Assembly (NCBI GenBank): GCA_050249835.1
Contig: JBFWPT010000015.1
Span: 1 to 64,000 of the forward strand
DNA length: 64,000 nt
DNA from: Miltoncostaea sp050249835
GTDB lineage: Bacteria; Actinomycetota; Thermoleophilia; Miltoncostaeales; Miltoncostaeaceae
Direction of reading: 5' to 3'
Part shown: in pieces, positions 1 through 8,655 of the stretch
Position numbering within the stretch: the stretch's first letter is position 1
Layout of the letters: every line of letters starts with the position of its first letter
Translations under genes and position numbers: made by a program
The notes under the pieces: generated by a model
Databases searched by the model: none
Seen by the model: only the letters and a program-made list of their open reading frames with translations
Told to the model about the DNA's origin: nothing

Positions 1-488
1 TCAACCGGGCGTTACGGTGGGACACGAGGACCCCCTTGGCGTGGAAGGCGTGAGACACCTCCACACAAGCCCCGGGGGTCCTCCCCTCGTCAACCCGGAA
101 CCGTCAACAACGCTCCGGGCGACTACATCTAGGAGCCTGGCGGGGAACAAAGGTCGTGCGAGCCGCCGCGAAAACCGAGTGATCCGGATGGCCGCGGCCA
201 CCGCCGATGCCCGGAGGGCCTCGGTGGTGACGCGGGCGCCGGCGCGCGACGGTTTGCAACCGGCGGATCGTGCGACCGACTTCCCCGGCAGGCTCCCAGG
301 CCAGCCCTTCACCGCGGGTCACGGCAGGGTCACGCGGCCGTAACCCCTGGCGGGGCGGGGGGTGGCACTCTGGGCTCCGACCTCACGCGACCCCGGCGCG
401 CCCCCGCCGGCCGCGGGGGTCGCACGGGCCGGCACGCCGGCCTCGGCGCGACGGGAGGGGCCGTCGGGAGCCCCTCTCGTCGATCGCC
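1..488. other. Left-edge stretch with no supportable gene
   Basis: I see no convincing coding region here. Frames are open on both strands only because the DNA is GC-rich, and their translations are low-complexity Arg/Pro/Ala. There is a 10-bp inverted repeat (26-35 with 74-83) and a GC hairpin near the end of marR, listed separately. The first bases could be the edge of a gene outside the window, but nothing identifies one. Confidence 0.4.
455..476 (-). terminator. Possible hairpin terminator of the marR gene
   Basis: A 7-bp perfect stem (GAGGGGC at 455-461 with GCCCCTC at 470-476) and an 8-nt loop lie just downstream of the marR stop on the minus strand. There is no T-tract, as is common for high-GC terminators, so this is a weak call. 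Confidence 0.35.
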
Positions 489-986
489 TCAGCCGAAGCG
501 CTCCCACATGGCGCCGAGCTCGGGCAGCTCGTCGTCGGAGAAGCGCGCCAGGTACTCGGCCCGCACCCCGCCGAGGTGGGTCGCGCGGGCCGCGCGCAAC
601 CGGTTGCGGCCGAGGGTGGTGAGCACCACCTCGGCGCCGCGCCGGTCGTCCGCGCAGGCCTCGCGCACCACGAGCCCGTCGCGCTCCAGCCGGTCGATCA
701 TGCGGCTCATGCCGCTGACGCTGAGCAGCGTCTCCCCCGACAGCTGCGAGATGCGCATGCGCCGCCGGGGCGCCGTGCCGACCAGCATCAGCACCTCGTA
801 CGCCCCCAGCGACATCCCGTGCCGCTCGCGCAGCTCCTCGTCCAGGCGGCGGGTGACGAGCGCGTGCGCGCGCAGCATCCCCCGCCAGGCGCCGAGCTCG
901 GCCTCCGTGAGCGGCTCGCCGCCCTCGCCCCGCTCGCCCCGCGCCCCGCCCGCCGTGGCCGCCCCCCGGTCGGTGTGTGCTTGCAT
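489..986 (-). CDS. MarR-family transcriptional repressor
   Basis: A 165-aa winged-helix regulator of the MarR family. The ATG at 986 is chosen because MarR homology runs from about residue 30, and the longer open frame to 1400 is antisense to the next gene. The central part has the expected helix-turn-helix and wing (ISQLSGETLLSVSGMSRMI, then a DRLERDGLV-type recognition helix and a DDRR wing). It diverges from the carboxymuconolactone decarboxylase-like gene at 1048, and two TTGC-N4-GCAA palindromes lie between them, one over its own start codon. That suggests it represses itself and the neighbour, with release by an unknown ligand. The family is clear; the ligand is not. Confidence 0.9.
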   Translation of the reverse strand: MQAHTDRGAATAGGARGERGEGGEPLTEAELGAWRGMLRAHALVTRRLDEELRERHGMSLGAYEVLMLVGTAPRRRMRISQLSGETLLSVSGMSRMIDRLERDGLVVREACADDRRGAEVVLTTLGRNRLRAARATHLGGVRAEYLARFSDDELPELGAMWERFG

Positions 987-992
987 CCGCAA
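981..992. promoter_or_regulatory. Candidate MarR operator 1
   Basis: Palindrome TTGC-ATCC-GCAA overlapping the start codon of the minus-strand marR gene. A second copy with the same arms starts 28 bp away at 1009. The wider sequence repeats too: GTGT(G/T)TGCTTGC, three variable bases, then CGCAAC. Binding by the adjacent MarR protein is inferred. Confidence 0.6.
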
Positions 993-1004
993 CGACCCTC
1001 GTGT

Positions 1005-1033
1005 TTGCTTGCTCACGCAACCAAGTCTAGCGC
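1005..1033 (+). promoter_or_regulatory. Candidate promoter of the CMD-like gene
   Basis: TTGCTT (1005-1010) and TAGCGC (1028-1033) are 17 bp apart, upstream of the gene at 1048. The second operator palindrome lies inside the spacer, so a bound repressor would block RNA polymerase. The hexamers are only moderate matches to consensus. Confidence 0.45.
1009..1020. promoter_or_regulatory. Candidate MarR operator 2
   Basis: Palindrome TTGC-CACG-type: TTGC, four bases (TCAC), GCAA. It is the second copy of the element at 981-992 and lies between the candidate -35 and -10 of the plus-strand gene. Confidence 0.6.
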
Positions 1034-1047
1034 GGCAGGAGGATCCC

Positions 1048-1437
1048 ATGGAGCGCAGCGGCGACGACAGGCTCGACCGGGGCCGGGAGCTCGCGGAGCT
1101 CCACCTGGGCGAGGGCGTGGTGGAGCGGTGGCGGTCGGTGTCCCCCGACATGGAGGAGCTCACCTCGGCGTTCGGGTTCGCGGACCTCTGGGGCCGGCCG
1201 GGCCTGTCGCGCCGCGACCGGTCGGTGGTGGCGATGGCGATCACGGCGACGCTCCGGGCCGAGCCGCAGCTCGGCTGGCACGTGCGGGGCGCCCTGCGGG
1301 CCGGGGTGACGCCGGACGAGGTGCGCGAGGTGCTGATCGCGGTCGCCGGGCTGGCCGGGTTCCCCGCGGCCTGGACGGCGCTGGAGGTGGCGACGCCCAT
1401 CCTGGCCGAGCACGAGGCGGCGGTCGCGGAGGGCTGA
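1048..1437 (+). CDS. Carboxymuconolactone decarboxylase family protein
   Basis: A 129-aa alpha-helical protein of the CMD/AhpD superfamily, the family of gamma-carboxymuconolactone decarboxylase. The start is the ATG at 1048, preceded by a strong AGGAGGA ribosome-binding site. Family marks are the GW-HVRGAL segment followed by a G-TPDEVREVL turn. I see no CxxC pair, so it is more like the decarboxylase (PcaC-type) branch than a peroxidase such as AhpD. The substrate is unknown. It is transcribed divergently from the MarR gene and is probably its regulated target. Confidence 0.8.
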   Translation: MERSGDDRLDRGRELAELHLGEGVVERWRSVSPDMEELTSAFGFADLWGRPGLSRRDRSVVAMAITATLRAEPQLGWHVRGALRAGVTPDEVREVLIAVAGLAGFPAAWTALEVATPILAEHEAAVAEG

Positions 1438-1543
1438 TCCCGAGCCGCTCCCGCCCCGGCCCGGGAGGGCCGCCCTCTCCCGCGTTCACCGTGGTTTCAC
1501 AGGATGGTCACGCCACGGCGACGAACGTTCGCGGCGCCGGACC

Positions 1544-1549
1544 TATCCT
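1544..1549 (+). promoter_or_regulatory. -10 hexamer TATCCT of the response regulator
   Basis: TATCCT ends 8 nt before an in-frame ATG at 1558. Transcription would therefore start at or next to that ATG, giving a leaderless or very short leader mRNA. No clear -35 is seen. Confidence 0.5.
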
Positions 1550-1572
1550 CAGCCGCGATGGAGGGGCGTGGG

Positions 1573-2481
1573 ATGAAGATCCTGATCGTCGAGGACGACG
1601 AGAGCACCGCGGAGGCGATGGCGTTCCATCTCCGGGCCGCGGGGCTGGAGCCGACGGTCACCAACGACGGCCACGCCGGCCTGCGCGCCCTGCGGACCAC
1701 GTCGCCGGACGCCGTGGTGCTCGACCTCATGCTCCCCGGCGCCGACGGGTGGCACGTCATCCGGCAGGCCCGGGAGTGGGCGCCGCGGCTGCCGATCATC
1801 GTCGTCACCGCCCGGACCAACGAGCACGACCGGGTGGAGGTGCTGTCCCTCGGCGCGGACGACGTGATGGGCAAGCCGTTCTCGATGCGGGAGCTGCTGG
1901 CGCGGGTGACGGCGGCGCTGCGGCGGACCGCGGTGGAGAACGCGCGCTCCGAGCGCCTGCCGGTGCAGGAGGGCGAGCTGTCGATCGACCCCGAGCGGAT
2001 GTCGGTGATCGTGGCGGGGCGCCCGGCCGAGCTGACGCCCCTGGAGTTCAAGCTGCTCTGGACCCTGGCGGACTCCCGTGACCGGGCGCTGTCCCGGGAC
2101 GACATCTTCCGGCGCGTGTGGGGCGGCGAGCGGGCCCACGGCGACCGCTCGGTGGACGTCCTGGTGCGCCGGCTGCGCCGCAAGGTGGACGAGGTGGGCG
2201 GCGCCTACACCTACATCCAGACCCTCCACGGCGTGGGGTACCGCTTCCTCACCACGCCCCGCCGCATGCCGGGGATGCCGGGGGCCGAGGCCGAGCCGGC
2301 GGCGACCGACGCGGGCCCGGAGGACTCCTCCGCGGGCATCCGCGAGCCGGTCGACGCCTGGCCGGCGCAGGCTTCGGCGCCGGCGCCGAAGCCCGACCCG
2401 TTCGCGCGGCTCGACCACGCCCTGCTGCGCCGCGACCGCGGCGAGCACGGCACCCCGCCGGGGGCGCCGCGGGCCTCCTGA
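1573..2481 (+). CDS. OmpR/PhoB-family response regulator, orphan
   Basis: A 302-aa two-component response regulator. Residues 1-115 are a receiver domain with acidic pocket E8/D9, phosphoacceptor D51 (VVLDLMLPG), T79 and K101 (GKPF). Residues about 130-227 are an OmpR-type winged helix (LTPLEFKLL, SVDVLVRRLRRK, HGVGYRF). The last 75 residues are a Pro/Ala/Glu-rich tail not usual for the family. ATG 1573 has GAGGGG 6 nt upstream and gives the canonical MKILIVEDD start; an in-frame ATG at 1558 is possible. No histidine kinase gene is adjacent, so partner and regulon are unknown. Confidence 0.92.
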   Translation: MKILIVEDDESTAEAMAFHLRAAGLEPTVTNDGHAGLRALRTTSPDAVVLDLMLPGADGWHVIRQAREWAPRLPIIVVTARTNEHDRVEVLSLGADDVMGKPFSMRELLARVTAALRRTAVENARSERLPVQEGELSIDPERMSVIVAGRPAELTPLEFKLLWTLADSRDRALSRDDIFRRVWGGERAHGDRSVDVLVRRLRRKVDEVGGAYTYIQTLHGVGYRFLTTPRRMPGMPGAEAEPAATDAGPEDSSAGIREPVDAWPAQASAPAPKPDPFARLDHALLRRDRGEHGTPPGAPRAS

Positions 2482-2490
2482 GGCCCGCGG
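2467..2490. terminator. Bidirectional hairpin terminator
   Basis: Perfect 10-bp stem (CCGCGGGCCT at 2467-2476, AGGCCCGCGG at 2481-2490) with a 4-nt loop. It includes the response regulator stop codon and touches the end of the convergent gene at 2491. No T-tract. Confidence 0.6.
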
Positions 2491-4599
2491 TCAGCCGAGA
2501 TCGGCGGCCGTCAGGGTGCCGGGCCGCAGGTCCGCGCCCGTCAGCCCGGTCTCGAGGCGCCGGACGAGCGCGTTGGCGTCGCGCACGCCCGCCTGGGCGA
2601 TGCGCTGGTTGATCCGGAGCTGACCGACGCTCAGCACGACGGCGCCCGGGTCGGGCGGGCGGGCGCGCGGCGGGGTGACGGTGACGGTCGCCGCCGCCTC
2701 GGCCGCCGGGATCGCCGACACGACCTGGAGCCGGTCGACGAGCTTGCCCTGGGTGACCGCGCCGGCGTCGATGTCCCCGCCCGAAAGCCCCGCCCCGAGA
2801 CGCCGGGCGATGCCGTCGGCGCGGCGGATCGCGGCCTGGTAGATGCGCTGGTTGATGAGCAGCTGGGCCGCGCTGAGCGTCACGGTGCCGCCCGGCCCGG
2901 AGCGTCCCGGGTCCTGGATCGGGGCCGGGTCCGCCGGGGCGGCGGCGGCGAGTGACACGGCCGCCGGCGAGGTCACGATGCCCGTCCCGAGCCGGTCCGC
3001 CCCCACCGAGTGCCCGCAGAGGTCGCGCGCGGACAGGCCGCCCGCGAGGCGGCTCTCCACCGCGTTCAGCCGCCGGATCGCGGCCTGGCCGATGCGCTGG
3101 TTGATGAGCAGCTGCGACGCCGAGAGGGTGAAGGAGGCCGTCCCGGTGGCCGGGGGCGCCGACGGCGGGGGCACGACCTTGCAGACGGGCGCGGCCGCCG
3201 GCGCGCCCGGGGCGCCGGCGCCGCCGCCGGCGGGCGGGTCGCCCAGGACGTCGCGGCGGTAGACGTTCCGCACGCCCGGCGTGGTGCCCGCGAGGAGGTT
3301 GCCGGCATCCGAGGAGAAGGCGACGTGGCGGCCGTCCGCCGAGACCGCGGGGGCGGACGAGGAGGCGTCGGCGGGCGCCCCCGCCGGGCCGGGACCGCGG
3401 CTGACGAGCTCGGTGGTGCCGGCGCCGGTGTCGCGCGCGAAGACGTCCCCGACGGCGTCGCCGTCCTCCGCCGAGAGGTTGGGGGCCTCGGAGGCGAAGG
3501 CCACCCGCCCGTCGTCCGAGACGCGGCCCGAGCCCGAGTCGCCGAGGCCGGCCGCGCCGCCCGCGCCGTCGGCGCGGCTGACGAGGACCGTGGTGGCCGC
3601 GTCGAGGTCGCGCAGGTGGACCTGGGAGAGGTCGAGCGCGTCGTCGTCCTCGGCGGAGAGGTTGTCGGCGACGGAGGAGAAGGCGACGTACCGGCCCGAG
3701 CGCGAGATGGCGGCCTCCACCGAGTCGTCGTCGCCGCCGGCGCCCGCCGCGCCGGTCGCCCGGCTGACGAGCGTGGTCGTGCCGGCGGCGAGGTCGCGGA
3801 CGAACACGTCGGTCGTGCCGGGCGCGTCGTCCCCCGACAGGTTGTCCGCGTCCGACCGGAACGCGACGCGGGTGCCGTCCGCCGAGATGCTCGCCTCGGC
3901 GGAGTTGCCATCCGCACCCGCCCCGGCCGGGCCCGTCGCGCGGCTCACCAGGACCGTGGTGCCGGCGATGAGGTCGCGCACGAAGACGTCCTGCGTGACG
4001 TCGGTGTCCTCCGCCGACAGGTTGGCCGCGGCCGAGTCGAAGGCCACGAAGCGCCCGTCGCCGGAGATGGAGGCCCGGAAGGAGCTGAACAGCGGCTCCC
4101 CGCCCGCGGACCCGTCCAGCCGGCTGACCCACGTCGTGGTCCCCGCCACCAGGTCGCGGACGAAGATGTCGCCGTCCGGGTCGTCGTCCTCGGCCGACAG
4201 GTTGGAGGCGTCCGACTCGAAGGCCACGTGGCGGCCGTCGGCCGAGATCGACGGCGCCTCGGACGACTCGTCGGCGCCGGCGCCCGACGGGCCGGTCGCG
4301 CGGCTCACCAGGACCGTCGTGCCGGACAGCAGGTCGCGGACGAAGATGTTCGTCACGCCGTTGTCGTCCTCCGCGGACAGGTTGTTCCCATCGGACTCGA
4401 ACGCCACGTAGCGCCCGTCGGCCGAGATCGCGGACGCGAGCAGCCCGCTGTCCGCGCTCCCCGGGAGGCCGGCCGGCCCGTCGGCGCGCGAGACGAGCTC
4501 GAGATCGCCCCGGGCGCCCAGGCCGGGCGCGGCGAGGACGGCCAGCCCGGTGGCGGCGACGGCGGCGGAGGCGGCGAGGGCGAGCGGTCGGCGTGTCAT
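2491..4599 (-). CDS. Secreted seven-bladed PD40 propeller with INQRI repeat module
   Basis: A 702-aa secreted protein. Residues 1-29 form a signal peptide. Residues about 33-455 are seven near-identical repeats of about 60 aa, each with an SADGRYVAF motif, NLSAEDDD and a FVRDL-AGTT-LVSRA strand, as in TolB/WD40-like PD40 propellers. After a Gly/Ala/Pro linker comes Cys473 and then three copies of a QLLINQRI-QAAIRR repeat, with Cys528 (RDLCG) at the end of copy 1. The same cysteine-bracketed triple repeat occurs in the genes ending at 16044 and 40578. The gene follows the LuxR-type regulator by 9 nt but also has its own -10 TAGCCT 6 nt before the ATG. Ligand and location (wall or secreted) are unknown. 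Confidence 0.85.
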   Translation of the reverse strand: MTRRPLALAASAAVAATGLAVLAAPGLGARGDLELVSRADGPAGLPGSADSGLLASAISADGRYVAFESDGNNLSAEDDNGVTNIFVRDLLSGTTVLVSRATGPSGAGADESSEAPSISADGRHVAFESDASNLSAEDDDPDGDIFVRDLVAGTTTWVSRLDGSAGGEPLFSSFRASISGDGRFVAFDSAAANLSAEDTDVTQDVFVRDLIAGTTVLVSRATGPAGAGADGNSAEASISADGTRVAFRSDADNLSGDDAPGTTDVFVRDLAAGTTTLVSRATGAAGAGGDDDSVEAAISRSGRYVAFSSVADNLSAEDDDALDLSQVHLRDLDAATTVLVSRADGAGGAAGLGDSGSGRVSDDGRVAFASEAPNLSAEDGDAVGDVFARDTGAGTTELVSRGPGPAGAPADASSSAPAVSADGRHVAFSSDAGNLLAGTTPGVRNVYRRDVLGDPPAGGGAGAPGAPAAAPVCKVVPPPSAPPATGTASFTLSASQLLINQRIGQAAIRRLNAVESRLAGGLSARDLCGHSVGADRLGTGIVTSPAAVSLAAAAPADPAPIQDPGRSGPGGTVTLSAAQLLINQRIYQAAIRRADGIARRLGAGLSGGDIDAGAVTQGKLVDRLQVVSAIPAAEAAATVTVTPPRARPPDPGAVVLSVGQLRINQRIAQAGVRDANALVRRLETGLTGADLRPGTLTAADLG

Positions 4600-4605
4600 T
4601 CGCCG

Positions 4606-4611
4606 AGGCTA
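4606..4611 (-). promoter_or_regulatory. -10 hexamer TAGCCT of the propeller gene
   Basis: On the minus strand TAGCCT ends 6 nt before the ATG at 4599, consistent with a leaderless transcript. It overlaps the stop region of the upstream LuxR-type gene. Confidence 0.45.
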
Positions 4612-7389
4612 TGGCCGCTCCGCGCCCCCGGGCACCGGGGGAATCCCCTGATCGTAAGCGTCGTCCGCCGCCGCGAACCGCGCCGCCAGCTCGGCGCGCG
4701 AGCGGACGGCCAGCTTGCGGTACACGTTGCCGAGGTGGAACTCGACGGTCTTCGGGGCGAGGTAGAGCTCCGCGGCGATCTCGCGGTTCGTCGCCCCCCG
4801 CGCGGCGGCCCCCGCGACGCGCCGCTCCTGCGGCGTGAGCTCGTCGCCGTGCGCGCGCCGGTGACGGCCCCCGGCGGCGCGCACCTCCGCCCGCGCCTGG
4901 GCGGCCCACGGCTCCGCGCCCAGCCGGTCGAACGCGGCGAGCGCCTCGCGCAGGCGCTCGCGCGCCTCGCGGCGCCGCCGTGACCGGTGGAGGCGGCGGC
5001 CGTACGCCAGCAGCGTCCGGGCGCGCTCGAACGGCATCGGCCGCGCCTCGTGCAGGCGCAGCGCCTCGGCGAAGTGATCGTCGAACTCCTCGTCGACCAG
5101 CCCGCGGCACCGGGCGGCCGGCGCGGCGACGATCGCCGTCCCGGCGCGCTCCGCCACCTGCTCCAGCAGCCGGAGAACGGCCCGGCCCTCGTCCATCCGT
5201 CCCGCCCGGACGTACGCCTCGACGAGGTCGGGGCCCCACGGGACGATCACCTGGTCCACGATCCCGCTGCGGGCCACCTCGTGCCGCACGGCCTCGAGCG
5301 CCTCGATCGACGGGCCGACGCGGTCCATCGACAGCTCCAGGAACCCGCGCGCGCCGGACACGAAGCGCCGTCCCGCGGGAATGCTCAGCGTCTCGGCGAT
5401 CTCCCACGCGGCGTCCAGGGCCTCGCGGGCCTCCGCCTGGTGCCCGCGGGCGGCGGCGAGGCGCGCGCCGCCGGTCAGGGCGTACCCGATCCAGACCGGC
5501 TGGTCGGAGTCGGTCGCGGCGCCCACGGCCTCGGCGTAGCCGGAGCCGGCGGCCGCCCAGTCGCCCAGCCGGACGGCGGCCTCCGCGGCGACGGTGGCGG
5601 CACCGGCGAGCGTCCAGAGCGCGCCGGCCTCGCGCGCCCGCCGGGCGATGGCGTCGCACGCCGCCCGCACCTCCTCCAGCCGGCCGTCCGCGAGGCGGGC
5701 GCGCAGCAGGACGTTGTGCCATTGGGCGCCCGACTCGAGGGGATCCGTCGCGGCCGCGCAGCGCTCGGCCTCGTCCGCCGCGGGGCCGGCCAGCCGGGAC
5801 TCGCCCTGGAGCTGCAGGGCGAACGCGAGCCCGCTGAGGGCCCGGCCGCGGGTCGAGGGGTCCCCGGCTTCCCCCAGCGCGGCGACGGCGCGGCGCGCGA
5901 GCGCCAGGGTCCGCGGCGCGTCGGCGAGCGCCGACGACGCGATGGCGGCGTCGGCGAGCATCCCCGCCGCGGGGACGGGCTGGGACGGGCCGAGCCGGCC
6001 GGCCCACTCCACCAGCAGGTCGGTCGCGACCCCGACGCGCCCCGACCAGGTCAGGGCCGCCGCGCGGGCGCGCTCGGCGCGGGCGCGCAGCGCCAGGTCG
6101 TCGCCGGCGGCGCCCACGGCCTCCTCCAGCAGGGCGAGCGCCCGGGCCTTGCGGCCCGCCGCGAGGGACGCCTCGCCCGCCCCCAGCAGGCGGCGGGCGA
6201 AGTCGGCCGGCGCCGACGAGAGGCGGGCCGCCCGCTCGAGGGCGACCGACGCGGGGGCCAGCCCGCGACGCGCCGCCGAGGCCGCCGCCGCCGCCTCGAG
6301 CTCGGCGGCCGCGGCGTCGTCGGGGCCGACCGCCGCGGCGCCCAGGTGCCAGGCCCTGCGCTCGCCCGCGAGCGCGCCGGCCAGCGCGCGGTGGGCCGCC
6401 CGCCGGTCCTCGGGCGCCGCGCCGCGGTACACGGCGCCGCGGGCGAGCGGGTGCGCGAAGGCCAGCCGGTCGCCGCTGATGCGGATAAGCCCGGCCCGCT
6501 CCGCGTCGTCGAGCGCCGCGCCGTCGGTGCCTGCCGCCCGGCAGGCGGCGCCGACCACGCGCAGGTCGTCGCCCTCGTACGCCGCGGCGACGAGCAGGGC
6601 GCGCCGCGCCGGTGCCGGGAGGGCCTCGATGCGGCGGCCGTAGGCGCGCGCGAGCCGCGGGCCGGGGGCGAGCGGCTCCGCCAGGCCGGCCGTGCCGGCG
6701 CGCTCGCCGGGGCTCAGCGACGCCGGCAGCTCGATGAGCGCGAGCGGGTTCCCGGCCGCGGCCGTCGCCACGGTGTCCGCCACGGCCGGGGCGAGCGGGG
6801 AGGCCGCCCGGCCGAGCACCGCCCGGGCGGCGGCGTCGTCGAGCGGGCCGACCTCGAGCTCGGCGACGCCGGCCTGCGACGCCGCGGCCACGGGCTCGCG
6901 CGCGGCCATCACCACCGCGAGCGGGCCGCCGGCCCGGCGGGCCGCGAAGAGGACGCACTCCCGCGACGAGGAGTCGATCCAGCCGAGGTCGTCCACCACC
7001 ACGAGCACCGGCCGGCCGGCCGCCGCCACCCCCAGCAGCCCGACGGTCGCGACGCAGACGGCGAGCCGCTCCCCCGGCACCGGCGGCCCGAGCGCGAGCG
7101 CCGCCGCCAGCGCCGCCGCCTGCGGCTCCGGGAGGCGGCCGAGATGCCCGTCGAGGGGGCCGAGGAGGTCGGTGAGGGCGGAGAAGGCGAGCTGCGCCTC
7201 GCTCTCGACGCCGCGGGCGGCGAGCACCAGCGCGCCCGCCGCCTCCGCGCGGGCGCGGAGGGCGTCGAGCAGGGCCGTCTTGCCGATGCCGGCCTCGCCC
7301 CTCACCAGGAGCGCCGCACCGCGCCCCTCCCCGAGATCGCCGATCAGCCGGTCGAGACGCGCCAGCTCCGCCCGGCGTCCGACCAGCAT
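4609..7389 (-). CDS. LAL-type LuxR-family regulator with AAA ATPase domain
   Basis: A 926-aa large ATP-binding LuxR regulator. Walker A is GEAGIGKT at residues 31-38 and Walker B is near VVVDDLGWID. The long middle is helical and Ala-rich, as in TPR/MalT-like sensor regions. The C-terminal 60 residues form a LuxR helix-turn-helix (LTPQERRVAGAAARGATNRE, then KTVEFHLGNVYRKL). Members typically hydrolyse ATP when bound to an inducer and activate nearby genes. It lies between rpoD (12 nt upstream) and the secreted propeller gene (9 nt downstream) on the same strand. Its inducer is unknown; the propeller gene is a possible target. Confidence 0.9.
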   Translation of the reverse strand: MLVGRRAELARLDRLIGDLGEGRGAALLVRGEAGIGKTALLDALRARAEAAGALVLAARGVESEAQLAFSALTDLLGPLDGHLGRLPEPQAAALAAALALGPPVPGERLAVCVATVGLLGVAAAGRPVLVVVDDLGWIDSSSRECVLFAARRAGGPLAVVMAAREPVAAASQAGVAELEVGPLDDAAARAVLGRAASPLAPAVADTVATAAAGNPLALIELPASLSPGERAGTAGLAEPLAPGPRLARAYGRRIEALPAPARRALLVAAAYEGDDLRVVGAACRAAGTDGAALDDAERAGLIRISGDRLAFAHPLARGAVYRGAAPEDRRAAHRALAGALAGERRAWHLGAAAVGPDDAAAAELEAAAAASAARRGLAPASVALERAARLSSAPADFARRLLGAGEASLAAGRKARALALLEEAVGAAGDDLALRARAERARAAALTWSGRVGVATDLLVEWAGRLGPSQPVPAAGMLADAAIASSALADAPRTLALARRAVAALGEAGDPSTRGRALSGLAFALQLQGESRLAGPAADEAERCAAATDPLESGAQWHNVLLRARLADGRLEEVRAACDAIARRAREAGALWTLAGAATVAAEAAVRLGDWAAAGSGYAEAVGAATDSDQPVWIGYALTGGARLAAARGHQAEAREALDAAWEIAETLSIPAGRRFVSGARGFLELSMDRVGPSIEALEAVRHEVARSGIVDQVIVPWGPDLVEAYVRAGRMDEGRAVLRLLEQVAERAGTAIVAAPAARCRGLVDEEFDDHFAEALRLHEARPMPFERARTLLAYGRRLHRSRRRREARERLREALAAFDRLGAEPWAAQARAEVRAAGGRHRRAHGDELTPQERRVAGAAARGATNREIAAELYLAPKTVEFHLGNVYRKLAVRSRAELAARFAAADDAYDQGIPPVPGGAERP

Positions 7390-7401
7390 GGCGGGCCGGG
7401 C

Positions 7402-8505
7402 CTACGCCGAGTCGCGCAGCGCCTGGGCCTCGGGGAGCGCCTCGAGCTTCTTGAGGGTGTTGTTCTCGATCTGGCGGATCCGCTCGCGGGTGACGCCGAA
7501 CGCGCGGCCCACCTCCTCGAGCGTCCGGGGCTGCTCGCCGAGGAGGCCGAAGCGCAGCTCGATGACCTTGCGCTCCCGGTCCGGGAGCGCGTCGAGGGCG
7601 CGGAGGATGTCCGTGCGGCGGAGGTTGACCGAGGCCTCGTCGAACGGCGACGCGGCCTGCTCGTCCTCGACGAAGTCGCCGAGCTCCGACTCCTCCTCCT
7701 CGCCGATCGGCTTCTCCAGGGAGACCGGGAGCTGGGCCATGCGGAGGATCTCGCGGACCTCGTCGGGGCTCATGCGGAGCTCCTCGGCGATCTCCTCGGG
7801 GCGCGGCTCGCGGCCCAGGCGCTGCACGAGCTGCCGCTCGAGGTGCACCACCTTGTTGAGCTTCTCCACCATGTGGACCGGGATGCGGATGGTGCGCGCC
7901 TTGTCGGCGATCGCCCGCGTCACGGCCTGGCGGATCCACCAGGTGGCGTAGGTGGAGAACTTGAAGCCGCGCCGGTAGTCGAACTTCTCGACCGCGCGGA
8001 TGAGCCCGAGCGAGCCCTCCTGGATGAGGTCGAGGAACGACAGCCCGCGCCCCAGGTAGCCCTTCGCGATCGACACGACGAGCCGCAGGTTGGCCTCGAC
8101 CATCGCCGTCTTCGCGCTGAGGTCGCCGCGCTCGATGCGCTTGGCGAGGGCGACCTCCTCCGAGGCCGTCAGCAGCGGCACGCGGCCGATCTCGCGCAGG
8201 TAGAGGCGTAGCGAGTCGAGGGAGGGCTCGACCGTGAGGTCGAGCTCCGGCGGGCGCTCGGTCTGGGTCGCCGTGGAGCGGGCGATGACCTCGCCGTCCG
8301 CGTCGAGCACCTCCACCCCGATCTCGACGAGGTGGGAGTAGAAGTCCTCCACCTGGTCCTTCGTGACCTCGGCGTCCTGGAGCGCCGAGACGATCTCGTC
8401 GTAGGTCAGGAACCCCTTCTCGCGTCCGTCCGCGACGAGCGCGCGCATCTCCTCGACATCCGGCAGGGCGATCTCGACGCTGCTGCGGGCGGGAGCTGAC
8501 GACAT
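7402..8505 (-). CDS. rpoD: Primary RNA polymerase sigma factor RpoD/SigA
   Basis: A 367-aa group 1 sigma-70 factor that directs core RNA polymerase to housekeeping promoters. An N-terminal region 1.1-like domain (residues about 15-65, FLTYDEIVSAL) is followed by region 1.2 (DSLRLYLREIGRVPLLT), region 2 with the invariant EANLRLVVSIAK, DLIQEGSLGLIRAVEKFD and STYATWWIRQA segments, region 3 and region 4 (LRFGL, TLEEVGRAFGVTRERIRQIE). ATG 8505 has an AGGAAGGA ribosome-binding site; longer open frames upstream are antisense to folE2. It is short for a primary sigma factor because the region 1.1-1.2 spacer is small. Confidence 0.95.
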   Translation of the reverse strand: MSSAPARSSVEIALPDVEEMRALVADGREKGFLTYDEIVSALQDAEVTKDQVEDFYSHLVEIGVEVLDADGEVIARSTATQTERPPELDLTVEPSLDSLRLYLREIGRVPLLTASEEVALAKRIERGDLSAKTAMVEANLRLVVSIAKGYLGRGLSFLDLIQEGSLGLIRAVEKFDYRRGFKFSTYATWWIRQAVTRAIADKARTIRIPVHMVEKLNKVVHLERQLVQRLGREPRPEEIAEELRMSPDEVREILRMAQLPVSLEKPIGEEEESELGDFVEDEQAASPFDEASVNLRRTDILRALDALPDRERKVIELRFGLLGEQPRTLEEVGRAFGVTRERIRQIENNTLKKLEALPEAQALRDSA

Positions 8506-8655
8506 TCCGCGGTCCTTCCTCGAGCGGGGACGGACGGGAGGCAGGTCGATCATACCCACCTGCCCGGCGGGCCCACCGCGTCGCGGTCCGTCAGAATCCT
8601 GCACACTCGGGAGAAACGGGGTGGCCCACACCGCCCAGCGAGGAGAGCGCGACCT

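Noticed and set aside
26..83. Terminator or transposon end from the 10-bp inverted repeat
   Set aside because: The loop is 38 nt, and there is no gene or transposase to attach it to in this window.
2249..7939. A 1896-aa open frame on the minus strand
   Set aside because: It lies in another frame of the propeller and LuxR-regulator genes and is Arg/Pro low complexity; a product of high GC at third positions.
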